From positions 3,162,001 to 3,226,000 of the forward strand of contig NZ_CP076543.1 in the NCBI RefSeq assembly GCF_030440515.1: DNA of 64,000 bases, given 5' to 3'. The position numbers and the translations under genes were made by a program. Numbering within the stretch: the first letter of the stretch is position 1; each line of letters starts with the position of its first letter. The notes beneath the pieces are model-generated. The model saw only the letters and a program-made list of their open reading frames with translations. It did no database searches and was not told the DNA's origin. The stretch is from Streptomyces xanthophaeus (GTDB lineage Bacteria; Actinomycetota; Actinomycetes; Streptomycetales; Streptomycetaceae). Below are positions 1-8,875 of this stretch, piece by piece.

Positions 1-93
1 CAGGAGAACGACCGCCTGACGGCGGCGGTGCTGGGCGTGGCGCGGGAGCTGGAGCCCGCCCGGGAAGCCGCCAAGGGGTCCGTTCAGGCCTGA
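1..93 (+). CDS. C-terminal fragment of an unidentified protein (cut by window edge)
   Basis: Frame 1 is open from the first base to a TGA at 91-93 and encodes the last 30 residues, ending ...AAKGSVQA. The fragment is charged and alanine-rich, as expected for a terminal helix, but too short to assign. Its last 10 bases overlap the 3' end of the convergent gene at 84-413. The function cannot be told from this piece. Confidence 0.5.
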   Translation, partial: QENDRLTAAVLGVARELEPAREAAKGSVQA

Positions 94-413
94 CCGGTCT
101 CGAAGCGGCTGATCCGGCCGCCGCCGGGGGCGATCACGAAGCGCCAGGTGGTGCGCATCTCGCCCCAGGTGTCGTTGCGGTAGTTGACGAGCAGGGTGCG
201 GCCGCTGTCGGACTCGGACTGGACGTCCATGTGGCCGCCGGAGTCGAAGATCTCGCGGTCGATCCAGTCGTGCAGATCGCGGTCGGAACCGTCGTCGGAC
301 ATGGTCGCGTCGGCGGTCAGGACCGCGAGGAAGGCGTCCTTGTCGTGCGCGTTGACGGCGGCGACGAGGGCGCCGACCACCGGGTCGGACAGTCTGGCGG
401 GGGCGATGGCCAC
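84..413 (-). CDS. NTF2/SnoaL-like small protein
   Basis: The product is 109 aa, the usual size for a single cone-shaped NTF2-like domain. The N-terminal pattern (SDPVVGALVAAVNAHDKDAFLAVLTADATMSDDG) is the classic helix of SnoaL/NTF2 proteins, followed by conserved Trp/Arg-rich strands near the C terminus. Such proteins are often hydrolases, isomerases or ligand carriers; no catalytic set can be named here. The gene is convergent with the truncated gene at the window edge, with a 10-bp 3' overlap, and reads toward it from its own promoter in the gap before 517. The family is fairly sure; the substrate is unknown. Confidence 0.75.
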   Translation of the reverse strand: MAIAPARLSDPVVGALVAAVNAHDKDAFLAVLTADATMSDDGSDRDLHDWIDREIFDSGGHMDVQSESDSGRTLLVNYRNDTWGEMRTTWRFVIAPGGGRISRFETGQA

Positions 414-516
414 AGGAGCCTCCTGGTCGGGCGTACGTTCGTCCGTGCCCGACCAGGGAACAACGCAGGCGGGTCCGCGTCGTTCACCGTCACCCGTTCG
501 CGCGGCGGACGGCGTG

Positions 517-1389
517 TCAGGAGGCGCCGGGGGTGGCGGGAGCGCCGGGCGCGTCGGGGGTGTCCGGGGCGGTGCGCACGGGGAAGCCGGTGGGCCGGCC
601 CTGCTCCTTCAGCCAGGTCAGCACCTGGTCGAGGGCGTCGACGGTCTGGGCGCGGTTGCCGCCGCCGTCGTGGAAGAGCAGCGTCGGGCCGTTGCCGATC
701 TCGCGCTTGACGGCGTTCACGATGGCGGCCGTGCCCGGCTTGTCGAAGTCCTTGGTGTCGACGTTCCAGCCGAGCGGCCGCATGCCGTGCGCGGCGGCGA
801 TGCGCCGGCTGTCGGGGGTGAACGCGCCGCCGGGAGCCCGGTAGTACTCGACCTTCGCGCCGCTGCCCGCGGCTTCCTCGATCAGCTTCTTCGCCTCCAG
901 GATCTGCTGCTCCTGGTAGGCGACGGACTTCTTGTCCATGGCCGTGTCGTGGCTCATGGTGTGGTCGCAGAGCCGGTGTCCGGCCGCGACCACCTTCTTC
1001 ACCAGGTCGGGGTGGGCCTTGGCCTGCGGCCCGACCATGCAGAAGGTCGCCTTGACGTCGTGCTGCCGCAGTACGTCCAGCACCTTCGGGGTCCAGCGGG
1101 GGTCCGGGCCGTCGTCGATGGTGATGTTGACGGCGTTGCCGCCGGTCTCGGAGGCGTGGGCTATGCCCTCGGGTATCCCCTGCGGCTGTCGGCCGGGCCG
1201 GCCGTCGTCGCCGCGGCCGGAGTTGTCGCCGGCGCCCGGCCGGGCCACGTTCTGCTGGGAGGCGGCGGTTCCGTCCGGTCCGACCAGGGCCGCCACGCCC
1301 CACACGGTCGCCGCCACGGCGGCGGCCGAAGCCACGACGGCGGCACCGGCCCGGACGCCCTTCTTGTTCGCGCGCGCCAAGAAACTCAT
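517..1389 (-). CDS. Secreted polysaccharide deacetylase (NodB domain, CE4)
   Basis: The enzyme probably removes N-acetyl groups from chitin-like or peptidoglycan glycans outside the membrane. It has 290 aa: a basic N terminus and one hydrophobic segment (signal peptide or anchor, about residues 12-35), a linker, then the NodB fold. Visible CE4 motifs are TIDDGPDP (catalytic Asp pair), the HTMSHD zinc histidines, YYRAPGG and LLFHDGG. The start at 1389 is chosen because GGGGAGGGG lies just upstream; an in-frame start at 1443 would put 18 extra residues before the signal sequence and has no clear ribosome site. It is monocistronic, with inverted repeats in its upstream region (1471-1520). Confidence 0.9.
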   Translation of the reverse strand: MSFLARANKKGVRAGAAVVASAAAVAATVWGVAALVGPDGTAASQQNVARPGAGDNSGRGDDGRPGRQPQGIPEGIAHASETGGNAVNITIDDGPDPRWTPKVLDVLRQHDVKATFCMVGPQAKAHPDLVKKVVAAGHRLCDHTMSHDTAMDKKSVAYQEQQILEAKKLIEEAAGSGAKVEYYRAPGGAFTPDSRRIAAAHGMRPLGWNVDTKDFDKPGTAAIVNAVKREIGNGPTLLFHDGGGNRAQTVDALDQVLTWLKEQGRPTGFPVRTAPDTPDAPGAPATPGAS

Positions 1390-1470
1390 GAACTGTCCCC
1401 TCCCCATCCGCTTTGTGAGCGTTCTGTGGATCAGGACGTTCATCGCCGCCGAGGAGTTCCAGCCAAATAG

Positions 1471-1520
1471 CCCATAAATTCCCTGTTATGGGACTGTTGG
1501 GACCGATGGGACTTTAGTCC
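1471..1520. promoter_or_regulatory. Two small palindromes upstream of the deacetylase gene
   Basis: CCCATAA (1471-1477) and TTATGGG (1486-1492) are perfect inverted arms separated by 8 bp, and GGACTTTAGTCC at 1509-1520 is a second palindrome. They lie in the AT-richer stretch between the deacetylase (minus strand) and the gene starting near 1646 (plus). They are candidate operators or part of divergent promoters; the binding protein is unknown. Confidence 0.35.
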
Positions 1521-1645
1521 TGCATGGAGTTGCATACCTGCCCGCGCGAACCCGCCCGAAACGGGCAGATCTTCGACGGCAACCGTTCTGCATCTCAAGT
1601 CGGCCCGCCTGTAAGGAGGTTCGCCAGTCGGAGCACTCGATCAGA

Positions 1646-2041
1646 ATGGAGTCCATGGATTCGCCGGACTCACCGCACGACCGCTCCGACTGGCCGGTGG
1701 ACAAGCTGACCGCGCTCCGCCTCGGCCGGAGACTGGTGACGGAGGTCCCGGCGTCCCACTCGGGCCGCCGCGCGTTCGTGGACGTGACCCCCGTCCGGAG
1801 CCGGGCCGACGACCGGGCACGGGACGAGGGCTGGGCGCGCGGCGACACGGGCCGCCGCTTCCGCCTGAAGCACTGGGAGTACGACGGCGAACGCCTCGAC
1901 GGCTTCGACCACGACATCGGCGCGGTCCTCGTCGCGTCCGCCGAGGCTGCGGACGAGGCCGGCCTGCTCGCCGTGCTCACCGCGTGGGGTCTGCGCCCCG
2001 GGGCCTTCGCGTACCCCTGGGAGACGGACGACCCCAGATAG
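1646..2041 (+). CDS. Hypothetical protein, 131 aa
   Basis: The protein is soluble and acidic-basic mixed, with no signal peptide or membrane segment and no family I recognise. Codon use is typical of the neighbourhood. An alternative start at 1655 has GGAG 4 nt upstream and may be the true one; a strong GGAGGT at 1616-1621 is too far from either ATG to serve them. It converges with the drug exporter at 2119, and a hairpin lies in the gap. Confidence 0.65.
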   Translation: MESMDSPDSPHDRSDWPVDKLTALRLGRRLVTEVPASHSGRRAFVDVTPVRSRADDRARDEGWARGDTGRRFRLKHWEYDGERLDGFDHDIGAVLVASAEAADEAGLLAVLTAWGLRPGAFAYPWETDDPR

Positions 2042-2061
2042 CGGCGCCCGGACACGCCGGA

Positions 2062-2096
2062 AGGCGGCACCCCCGGTCGTCCCGGTGGTGCCGCCT
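2062..2096. terminator. Bidirectional hairpin terminator
   Basis: AGGCGGCACC at 2062-2071 pairs perfectly with GGTGCCGCCT at 2087-2096; the loop contains a further short CCC/GGG pairing. It lies between the convergent genes ending at 2041 (+) and 2119 (-), where it can stop both transcripts. Confidence 0.6.
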
Positions 2097-2118
2097 CCCT
2101 GGCGGCGCGTACTCGGTG

Positions 2119-3831
<1,713 letters not shown>

Positions 3832-3845
3832 AATTGGGGAGAGCC

Positions 3846-4424
3846 ATGTCCAGCAGCAGTCCGCAGCGACGCCGTGGCGACACGCGCCAGCGCATCCAGG
3901 ACGTCGCACTGGAGCTCTTCGCCGAGCAGGGGTACGAGAAGACGTCGCTGCGCGAGATCGCGGAGCGGCTGGAGGTCACGAAGGCGGCGCTGTACTACCA
4001 CTTCAAGACCAAGGAAGACATCATCATCAGCATCTTCGAGGACCTGACGCGGCCCATCGACGAGCTGATCACGTGGGCGGAGAGCCAGCCGCGCACCCTG
4101 GAGACCAAGCGCGAGGTGCTGCGCCGCTACAGCGAGGCGATGGCCGGGGGCGCCGTGCTGTACCGCTTCATGCAGGAGAACCAGGCGACGACGCGCGAAC
4201 TCACCATCGGCGAGACGGTCAAGAAGCGGCTCTTCACCCTGGTGGAACTGCTCCGCACGCAGGACGGCCCGCTGACGGACCAGGTCCGCTGCGTCAGCGC
4301 GCTGTTCACGCTGCACGCCGGGATGATGTTCCTCCAGCACGTCGAGGGCAACCCGGAGGAGACCCGCCTGGCGGCCCTGGAGGTCGCCACGGACCTCATC
4401 ACCCAGGCCCACCACGAGGCGTAG
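3846..4424 (+). CDS. TetR-family regulator of the adjacent DHA2 exporter
   Basis: The 192-aa protein is a DNA-binding repressor. The N-terminal helix-turn-helix is clear (TSLREIAERLEVTKAALYYHFKTKED, about residues 33-58), followed by a helical ligand domain. The ATG at 3846 is preceded by GGGGAGAG at 3836-3843, so the in-frame TTG at 3834 is not needed. The gene is divergent from the exporter at 3714, and the long inverted repeat between them is the likely operator, giving autoregulation and exporter control. The inducing ligand is unknown. Confidence 0.9.
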   Translation: MSSSSPQRRRGDTRQRIQDVALELFAEQGYEKTSLREIAERLEVTKAALYYHFKTKEDIIISIFEDLTRPIDELITWAESQPRTLETKREVLRRYSEAMAGGAVLYRFMQENQATTRELTIGETVKKRLFTLVELLRTQDGPLTDQVRCVSALFTLHAGMMFLQHVEGNPEETRLAALEVATDLITQAHHEA

Positions 4425-4454
4425 CCCCCCTGCCCCGCCGGCCGACCGGCCGGA

Positions 4455-4865
4455 TCAGACGACGCGGCGGTCCCCGGCGGCGATCGGCACGTCGTTGATG
4501 CTCGCCTCGCGCCGCCTCATCAGGCCGTCGTCGTCGAACTCCCACTGCTCGTTGCCGTGGCTGCGGAACCACTGGCCGGCGGCGTCGTGCCACTCGTACT
4601 CGAAGCGGACGGAGATGCGGTTGCCGGTGAAGGCCCACAGCTCCTTGCGGAGCCGGTAGTCGAGCTCGCGCTCCCACTTGTCGGCGAGGAACTCGCGGAT
4701 CTCGGCGCGGCCGGTGAGGAAGCGGTCACGGTTGCGCCAGACCGAGTCCTCCGTGTACGCGAGGGCGACGCGCTCGGGATCGCGGCTGTTCCAGGCGTCC
4801 TCGGCGGCCTGGACCTTGGCGCGGGCGGACTCTTCGGTGAAGGGCGGCAGGGGCGGACGTGTCAT
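4455..4865 (-). CDS. NTF2-like protein (DUF1348 type)
   Basis: The 136-aa product has the DUF1348 pattern: [39 protein letters not shown], then the W-E-x-E-L-D-Y-R-L-x-K-E-L-W strand and [23 protein letters not shown]. These are compact NTF2-fold proteins of unproven activity, often put under stress or redox regulators. The start at 4865 has GGAGGATCTGCC before it. It is divergent from the TetR gene at 4972, and two identical palindromic sites lie between them, so it is probably that regulator's target. Confidence 0.85.
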   Translation of the reverse strand: MTRPPLPPFTEESARAKVQAAEDAWNSRDPERVALAYTEDSVWRNRDRFLTGRAEIREFLADKWERELDYRLRKELWAFTGNRISVRFEYEWHDAAGQWFRSHGNEQWEFDDDGLMRRREASINDVPIAAGDRRVV

Positions 4866-4891
4866 GGCAGATCCTCCGGAGAGAGAAGGGT

Positions 4892-4940
4892 GAGAATGAA
4901 CGTTCTCCTCACCGGCCACCGTACGAGAACGAGCGTTCTC
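4892..4940. promoter_or_regulatory. Tandem TetR-type operators GAGAACG-N2-CGTTCTC
   Basis: Two 16-bp palindromes, 4892-4907 (one mismatched pair) and 4925-4940 (perfect apart from the central 2 bp), lie 33 bp apart, about three helical turns, on the same face of the DNA. The downstream one overlaps the likely -35 of the TetR gene, with TACCCT at 4960-4965 as the -10. That -10 puts the transcript start at or very near the ATG at 4972, so the regulator may be translated from a leaderless mRNA. Confidence 0.7.
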
Positions 4941-4971
4941 GCCGCAAGGGGAAACGGGCTACCCTGCCCTC

Positions 4972-5499
4972 ATGGACGATGAAGAGGCACGGACCCGACT
5001 GCTGGACGCGGCGGAGGAGCTGTTCTACCGGCACGGCATCCAGGCCGTCGGCATGGACCGCATCCGCACCGCCTCCGGGGTCCCCCTCAAGCGCCTCTAC
5101 CGCGTTTTCCCGGCGAAGGAGTCCCTGGTCACGGCCTATCTGGAACGCCGCGACCGGCGCTGGCTGGACTCCCTGCGCACCGCGGCCCTCGCTCCGGCAC
5201 GGCCGCGGGCGCGCGTGCTCGCGGTCTTCGACTGGCTGGCGGACTGGTTCACCGAGCCCGACTTCCGGGGCTGCGCGTTCCTCAACGCGTACGGGGAACT
5301 GGGGGCGGCGGCCCCGGAGATCGTCCGCATCCACAAGGCGGAGCTCCACACCCTGCTGGCCGACCTGACCGCCGACCCCACCCTCGCCGACCGGCTGCTG
5401 ATCCTGACCGAGGGGGCGACGGCGGTGGCCGCCCTCACCCCCGGCCCCGAGCCGGCCCACCGGGCCCGGGAGATCGCAGAGCTCCTCCTGGGAGAGTGA
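4972..5499 (+). CDS. TetR-family regulator
   Basis: The protein has 175 aa. The HTH spans about residues 24-47 (IQAVGMDRIRTASGVPLKRLYRVFPAKE), with the arginine-rich recognition helix LKRLYRVFPAKESL typical of TetR members that control small oxidoreductase or NTF2-like targets. No ribosome site is seen, and the promoter geometry suggests leaderless translation. Two GAGAACG/CGTTCTC palindromes upstream imply autorepression and control of the divergent DUF1348 gene. The ligand is unknown. Confidence 0.87.
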   Translation: MDDEEARTRLLDAAEELFYRHGIQAVGMDRIRTASGVPLKRLYRVFPAKESLVTAYLERRDRRWLDSLRTAALAPARPRARVLAVFDWLADWFTEPDFRGCAFLNAYGELGAAAPEIVRIHKAELHTLLADLTADPTLADRLLILTEGATAVAALTPGPEPAHRAREIAELLLGE

Positions 5500-5530
5500 C
5501 GCAGGTCACATCGACTCGTCCCGTGGGACT

Positions 5531-5556
5531 GTCACATCCGGGCCGCGTTTTCCGTC
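5531..5556 (+). promoter_or_regulatory. ECF41-type promoter (GTCACA-N16-CGTC)
   Basis: TGTCACA (core GTCACA at 5531-5536) is followed after exactly 16 bp by CGTC at 5553-5556, 38 bp before the start of the carboxymuconolactone decarboxylase gene. This matches the published consensus of ECF41 sigma factors, whose usual targets are carboxymuconolactone decarboxylases, oxidoreductases and epimerases encoded next to the sigma gene. No ECF41 sigma gene is adjacent here. Confidence 0.7.
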
Positions 5557-5593
5557 AGAGCTGTGTAACGGTCGACACAGCAAGGAGATCACG

Positions 5594-6067
5594 ATGGAAG
5601 CGCGCCTCAACTTCTACGGCAACGCGGTCGCGACCAAGTTCGCCCGGTACATCAACTCCGCGGGCAAGGTCATCTCGGACTCGACCCTGCCGCACGCCAC
5701 GCAGGAGCTCGTGAAGCTCCGGGCCAGCCAGATCAACGGCTGCGGCTTCTGCACCGACATGCACTTCAAGGACGCCTCGCACGCCGGGGAGGACCCGGTA
5801 CGGCTGAACCTGGTCGCGGCCTGGCGCGAGGCGAAGGTGTTCACCGACGCCGAGCGGGCGGCCCTGGAACTGACCGAGCAGGGCACCCGCATCGCCGACG
5901 CGGCCGGCGGCGTCACGGACGAGGCGTGGGCCGACGCCGCCAAGTACTACGACGAGGACCAGCTGGCCGCGCTGGTCACCCTCATCGCCCTGATCAACGC
6001 GTACAACCGGATGAACGTGATCGTCCAGCAGCCGGCGGGCGACTACCAGCCGGGCCAGTTCGGCTGA
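5594..6067 (+). CDS. AhpD-like carboxymuconolactone decarboxylase family protein
   Basis: The 157-aa, all-helical protein has the CxxC motif in the sequence RASQINGCGFCTDMHFKDA (about residues 43-61): the Cys pair and following His are the AhpD-type redox/peroxidase site. It is therefore more likely a small peroxidase or peroxiredoxin reductase than a real decarboxylase. The gene has GGAG upstream (5583-5586) and an ECF41-type promoter, which fits an envelope or oxidative stress role. It is monocistronic, with a strong hairpin downstream. Confidence 0.88.
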   Translation: MEARLNFYGNAVATKFARYINSAGKVISDSTLPHATQELVKLRASQINGCGFCTDMHFKDASHAGEDPVRLNLVAAWREAKVFTDAERAALELTEQGTRIADAAGGVTDEAWADAAKYYDEDQLAALVTLIALINAYNRMNVIVQQPAGDYQPGQFG

Positions 6068-6078
6068 TCCCGCGCACG

Positions 6079-6109
6079 GGTCCGGCCCCCACCGGGGAGG
6101 GGCCGGACC
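6079..6109 (+). terminator. Hairpin terminator after the AhpD-like gene
   Basis: GGTCCGGCCCC (6079-6089) and GGGGCCGGACC (6099-6109) form a perfect 11-bp stem with a 9-nt loop, 12 bp after the stop codon. Confidence 0.7.
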
Positions 6110-6209
6110 ACGCGCAGCGCCCTGTGCGCATCCTGGGTACGGGTACTCACGACACGACCCAGGACGTTCCCGACCATGGAGGGAGTCCACACACCCCGGG
6201 GGGAACCTG

Positions 6210-6539
6210 ATGACCGCTCGTACGCTCGTCCGCCTGACCTTCGCGAACCCCGCATCGGCGATCTACCTGGGTCTCGTCGGCATCGCCGTGGCCATCGCGA
6301 CGGCCGTCACGCTGTTCGCGTCGGACCCTGGCTTCGTATGGGTGCTGCCCGCCCTGTGCGCGTTCCCGCTGTTCCTCCTGGTGGGGCTGGCCCATGGCAT
6401 GGCCCCCGGGGACGGCATGCCCGCGCCGTGGCTCTTCGTCGCCGAACTCGTCCTGTGCGTACTGGTCCAGTCGCTCGTCCTCGGAACGATCGTGGAAGCC
6501 TCCCGCGGCCGCCTCCACCGCCGGCCGCGGAACGGCTGA
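6210..6539 (+). CDS. Small integral membrane protein, 109 aa
   Basis: Three hydrophobic segments (about residues 16-38, 43-61 and 72-92) are followed by a basic tail RGRLHRRPRNG. It resembles the small SCO4225-type membrane proteins of Streptomyces, which have no assigned function. GGGG 5-8 nt before the ATG can serve as ribosome site. It converges with the OmpA-like gene, and a hairpin lies between them. Confidence 0.75.
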   Translation: MTARTLVRLTFANPASAIYLGLVGIAVAIATAVTLFASDPGFVWVLPALCAFPLFLLVGLAHGMAPGDGMPAPWLFVAELVLCVLVQSLVLGTIVEASRGRLHRRPRNG

Positions 6540-6551
6540 ACACCCGGCGCT

Positions 6552-6594
6552 CCGGCAGGTGTTCCGGCCGGTCGCATGCACGGGAACCTGCCGG
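6552..6594. terminator. Bidirectional hairpin between convergent genes
   Basis: CCGGCAGGT (6552-6560) and ACCTGCCGG (6586-6594) are perfect inverted arms, with a second short GTTCC/GGGAA pairing just inside. The structure closes the membrane-protein transcript and the end of the Tad pilus locus. Confidence 0.5.
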
Positions 6595-6598
6595 CGCC

Positions 6599-7240
6599 TC
6601 AACCGCCGCCCGTGCTGCGGGGGAAGGTGATCTCGACGCGGCGGTTCTTCTTGCGGCCTTCCTCCGTGCTGTTGTCGGCGATCGGGTAGTCCTCGCTGTA
6701 GCCGCGGACGTCGAAGACGACGTTCGGATCGGTGACGGTCTTGGCCAGCTCGGACTGCACCGCATCGGCGCGCTGCTTGGACAGCTCCTTGCCGTGCTCG
6801 TAGCTGCCCTGGTCGTCGGTGAACCCGAAGACGCGGATGCGGGTCGCCTTCTGCGTGTTGATCTCGTTGCCGATGGCCTGGATCCGGGCGGCGGCCTGCG
6901 CGTTGAACACGGCGCTGTTCTCCGGGAACAACACCTCCGACTGCAGCGCCATCATGACGGTCTGATTGGTCTCCTGCCGCCGCTGCTCCCCGCCGAGATC
7001 TTCGACGACCTCGGCGATGTCCAGCACCTTGATCGGGGCGAGCGTCCCACCCTGCGGGATCTTCAGGCCGGGCGCGTTGGAGTCGATCTGCACTGGTGCG
7101 GAGGCGGATGGCTCTGTGCCTGGGGGTACGGACGGCTTGACGTCATCGGCGTAGGCGGCGGTGGCGCCGATGAGGTGCCCTCCGGCAATGACAAGGCCGA
7201 CGACGGCCGTTGCAGCGACGGTACGGTGGCGTGTTGCCAT
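6599..7240 (-). CDS. OmpA-family secreted protein of the Tad pilus locus
   Basis: The 213-aa protein has an N-terminal signal peptide (ending near AYA) and a C-terminal OmpA domain with the peptidoglycan-binding signature FGFTDDQGSYEHGKELSKQRADAVQSEL followed by the NRRVEITF strand. It should bind the diaminopimelate of the cell wall and could hold the pilus base in the wall; TadG/OmpA pairs are known in Tad loci. It starts 5 bp after the stop of the lipoprotein gene, with GGGGTGA as ribosome site. It is the last gene of the pilus cluster and has lower GC at third positions than most of the window. Confidence 0.85.
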   Translation of the reverse strand: MATRHRTVAATAVVGLVIAGGHLIGATAAYADDVKPSVPPGTEPSASAPVQIDSNAPGLKIPQGGTLAPIKVLDIAEVVEDLGGEQRRQETNQTVMMALQSEVLFPENSAVFNAQAAARIQAIGNEINTQKATRIRVFGFTDDQGSYEHGKELSKQRADAVQSELAKTVTDPNVVFDVRGYSEDYPIADNSTEEGRKKNRRVEITFPRSTGGG

Positions 7241-7244
7241 GGGG

Positions 7245-7838
7245 TCACCCCGAGATTTTGACAGTGGCCGTGGCAAAGGTGGGGAGGCTGAATTCCACCT
7301 CTGTGGTTGAGGTCGGCGGCGCCGGGAACTGCGCGAAGAAGGGAACTACTTGGCCCGGGTCAACGCTGGAGATTCCCGTGGTGCACAAACACCGCGCCTC
7401 GGTGTCGCGAAGCACGTAGTAGCGCTTCTTGCCGGCCTTGTCGACGAGAGTCGCTCCCGCCACTGACTCTCCGCTCCCCTTCAGTTCAATTCCCCGCCAG
7501 GCCGACGTACCGGCGAAGGACTGGCTTCCTGTGTTCTTGATCTGCCCGGTGACCGTGAGGAAGCCGCCGGAATCACGCTGCAAGGAATTGATGGCCAGCG
7601 TCATGCCACTTGCTCCGCTCACAGTGGCGATCACTGCGGTGGGCTCCGGACTCGGGCTCGCACTCGATGCCGGGTTCTGAGATCCCGCTCCCCGCGACTG
7701 CGGAGTCGATGGGTTCTGCGGGTCCTTCGACTTGTTGTTGTCGCCATCGCCACCACACCCGGCCAGCGTGAGGGCCATGACCGCCGCACCTACAACGGCC
7801 ATTCCCCCACGGACCTTCAGCATGCGCCGAATGCTCAT
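7245..7838 (-). CDS. Lipoprotein of the Tad pilus locus
   Basis: The 197-aa product begins with a typical lipoprotein signal: basic residues, a hydrophobic stretch and the lipobox LAGC (Cys28), then a Ser/Pro/Gln-rich linker. The C-terminal beta-rich domain contains the SLQRDSGGFLTVTGQIKNTGSQSF stretch seen in extracellular Ig-like domains that mediate binding. It sits between the TadG-like and OmpA-like genes and is probably co-transcribed. The role is unproven: a surface part of the pilus machine is the best guess. Codon use is less GC-biased than in the tad genes upstream. Confidence 0.75.
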   Translation of the reverse strand: MSIRRMLKVRGGMAVVGAAVMALTLAGCGGDGDNNKSKDPQNPSTPQSRGAGSQNPASSASPSPEPTAVIATVSGASGMTLAINSLQRDSGGFLTVTGQIKNTGSQSFAGTSAWRGIELKGSGESVAGATLVDKAGKKRYYVLRDTEARCLCTTGISSVDPGQVVPFFAQFPAPPTSTTEVEFSLPTFATATVKISG

Positions 7839-7869
7839 CTATGAACGCTTCCTTGTCTCTCGTTCCTTG

Positions 7870-8520
7870 TCAGCCGACGAGTCGAACGCTGAACAGCCTT
7901 TTGGTCAATGCGCTCAGAGAGCCCGGCTTCAGCGGGTCAAACTTGACCAGTTCCCCGCCGCAGGTGAAGTTCACCGTGGAAGGAGCCGGCGTAGGGGCCG
8001 GCGAGCCGCCCTCCGGTGGTGAGGTGGGGGTGGGACTTGGAGCGGGCGCCTCGTCAAAGTGACACTTTGATTCGATCAGGGCCGTCGCAGTTGCGGTTCC
8101 ATGCATGCTTCCGGTGTCAGGGATCACCGAATCGCCGACTGTCCCATTGGTCTTCACCGTAACGAGAAGTCTCGGGAAGGTGGGCTGGCACATCGTCGTT
8201 GTGGCGTCGTTCTTCGCTGCGAAAGCTTCGGCAGCAGCGCAGGCTTCGCCGACCTTGAAGAAGTCCCCGTCAAGGATCTTCTCCCAGTCCGCGGGCTTGA
8301 GTGCGGCCAGGTCAAGCTTCAGCAACACGCCATCCCTGGCTTCTCGCCCGGCAGCCAAGGCCGCCGCATCCGCAGCGCCTTGGGCATCGCTCCGAGTGAC
8401 AGAGGCTTGGCCGACAACAAAGAAGGCGAGTGCAGCAAAGAGCAAGCCCGCGACTACAACGACGTAGATGGGGAAGGCCTGCCCTCGGTCGTCCACCGAA
8501 CGCTTCCTACGCGACGCCAT
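7870..8520 (-). CDS. TadG/TadE-like pseudopilin (Flp locus)
   Basis: The 216-aa protein begins with the TadE/TadG type N terminus: a basic stretch with DDRGQAFPIYVVVVAGLLFAALAFFVVGQ, i.e. a single membrane helix after an RGQ motif, followed by the ADAAALAAGREARD helix that gives TadG-like proteins their name. The rest is extracellular. The ATG (8520-8518) overlaps the stop of the Flp pilin gene (TGATG), so the two are translationally coupled. GC at third positions is lower than in the tad core genes. The start is fixed by that coupling; longer in-frame starts run through the pilin gene. Confidence 0.82.
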   Translation of the reverse strand: MASRRKRSVDDRGQAFPIYVVVVAGLLFAALAFFVVGQASVTRSDAQGAADAAALAAGREARDGVLLKLDLAALKPADWEKILDGDFFKVGEACAAAEAFAAKNDATTTMCQPTFPRLLVTVKTNGTVGDSVIPDTGSMHGTATATALIESKCHFDEAPAPSPTPTSPPEGGSPAPTPAPSTVNFTCGGELVKFDPLKPGSLSALTKRLFSVRLVG

Positions 8521-8765
8521 CAGCCGGCTTTGATGTCCTTCACTGCCTGCTTGATCCTGGTGGTGATCGCGTCGCCAACTCCAGAACCGACGATCGCTCC
8601 AACGATCACGATGACCACCAGGATGATGCCCAGGTATTCGAAGGCGGTCTGGCCGCGGTCGAGGTTCGCGTGGCGCTTGCGGAGTCTCGTCACGGCCGTG
8701 TCCGTCCAGCCGTTCACCCTGATCCGTGCCTCCACGGCGGCCTTCAGCAGCGTGTTCTGTGACAT
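8520..8765 (-). CDS. Flp-type pilin precursor
   Basis: The 81-aa product has a 38-residue basic leader, the prepilin cleavage/assembly motif G-QTAF-EY (Gly38 then Glu and Tyr at +5/+6), and one hydrophobic helix LGIILVVIVIVGAIVGSGVGDAI. G-X4-EY is the hallmark of Flp (type IVb) pilins, which polymerise into Tad pili. The leader is longer than in most Flp pilins. The ATG at 8765 has GGGAGG 6-8 nt upstream; a longer in-frame start at 8822 is unsupported. It precedes, and overlaps by one base, the TadG-like gene. Confidence 0.88.
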   Translation of the reverse strand: MSQNTLLKAAVEARIRVNGWTDTAVTRLRKRHANLDRGQTAFEYLGIILVVIVIVGAIVGSGVGDAITTRIKQAVKDIKAG

Positions 8766-8875
8766 GGGGGTTCCCTCCCGGGCCGGTACCGGTGTCGATC
8801 TGCGGACGGTACGGCGAGTCACCAGTCGTCACCAAGGGTCCCGGGGCCCAATTACGGACCCACTGCGCACTCTGT

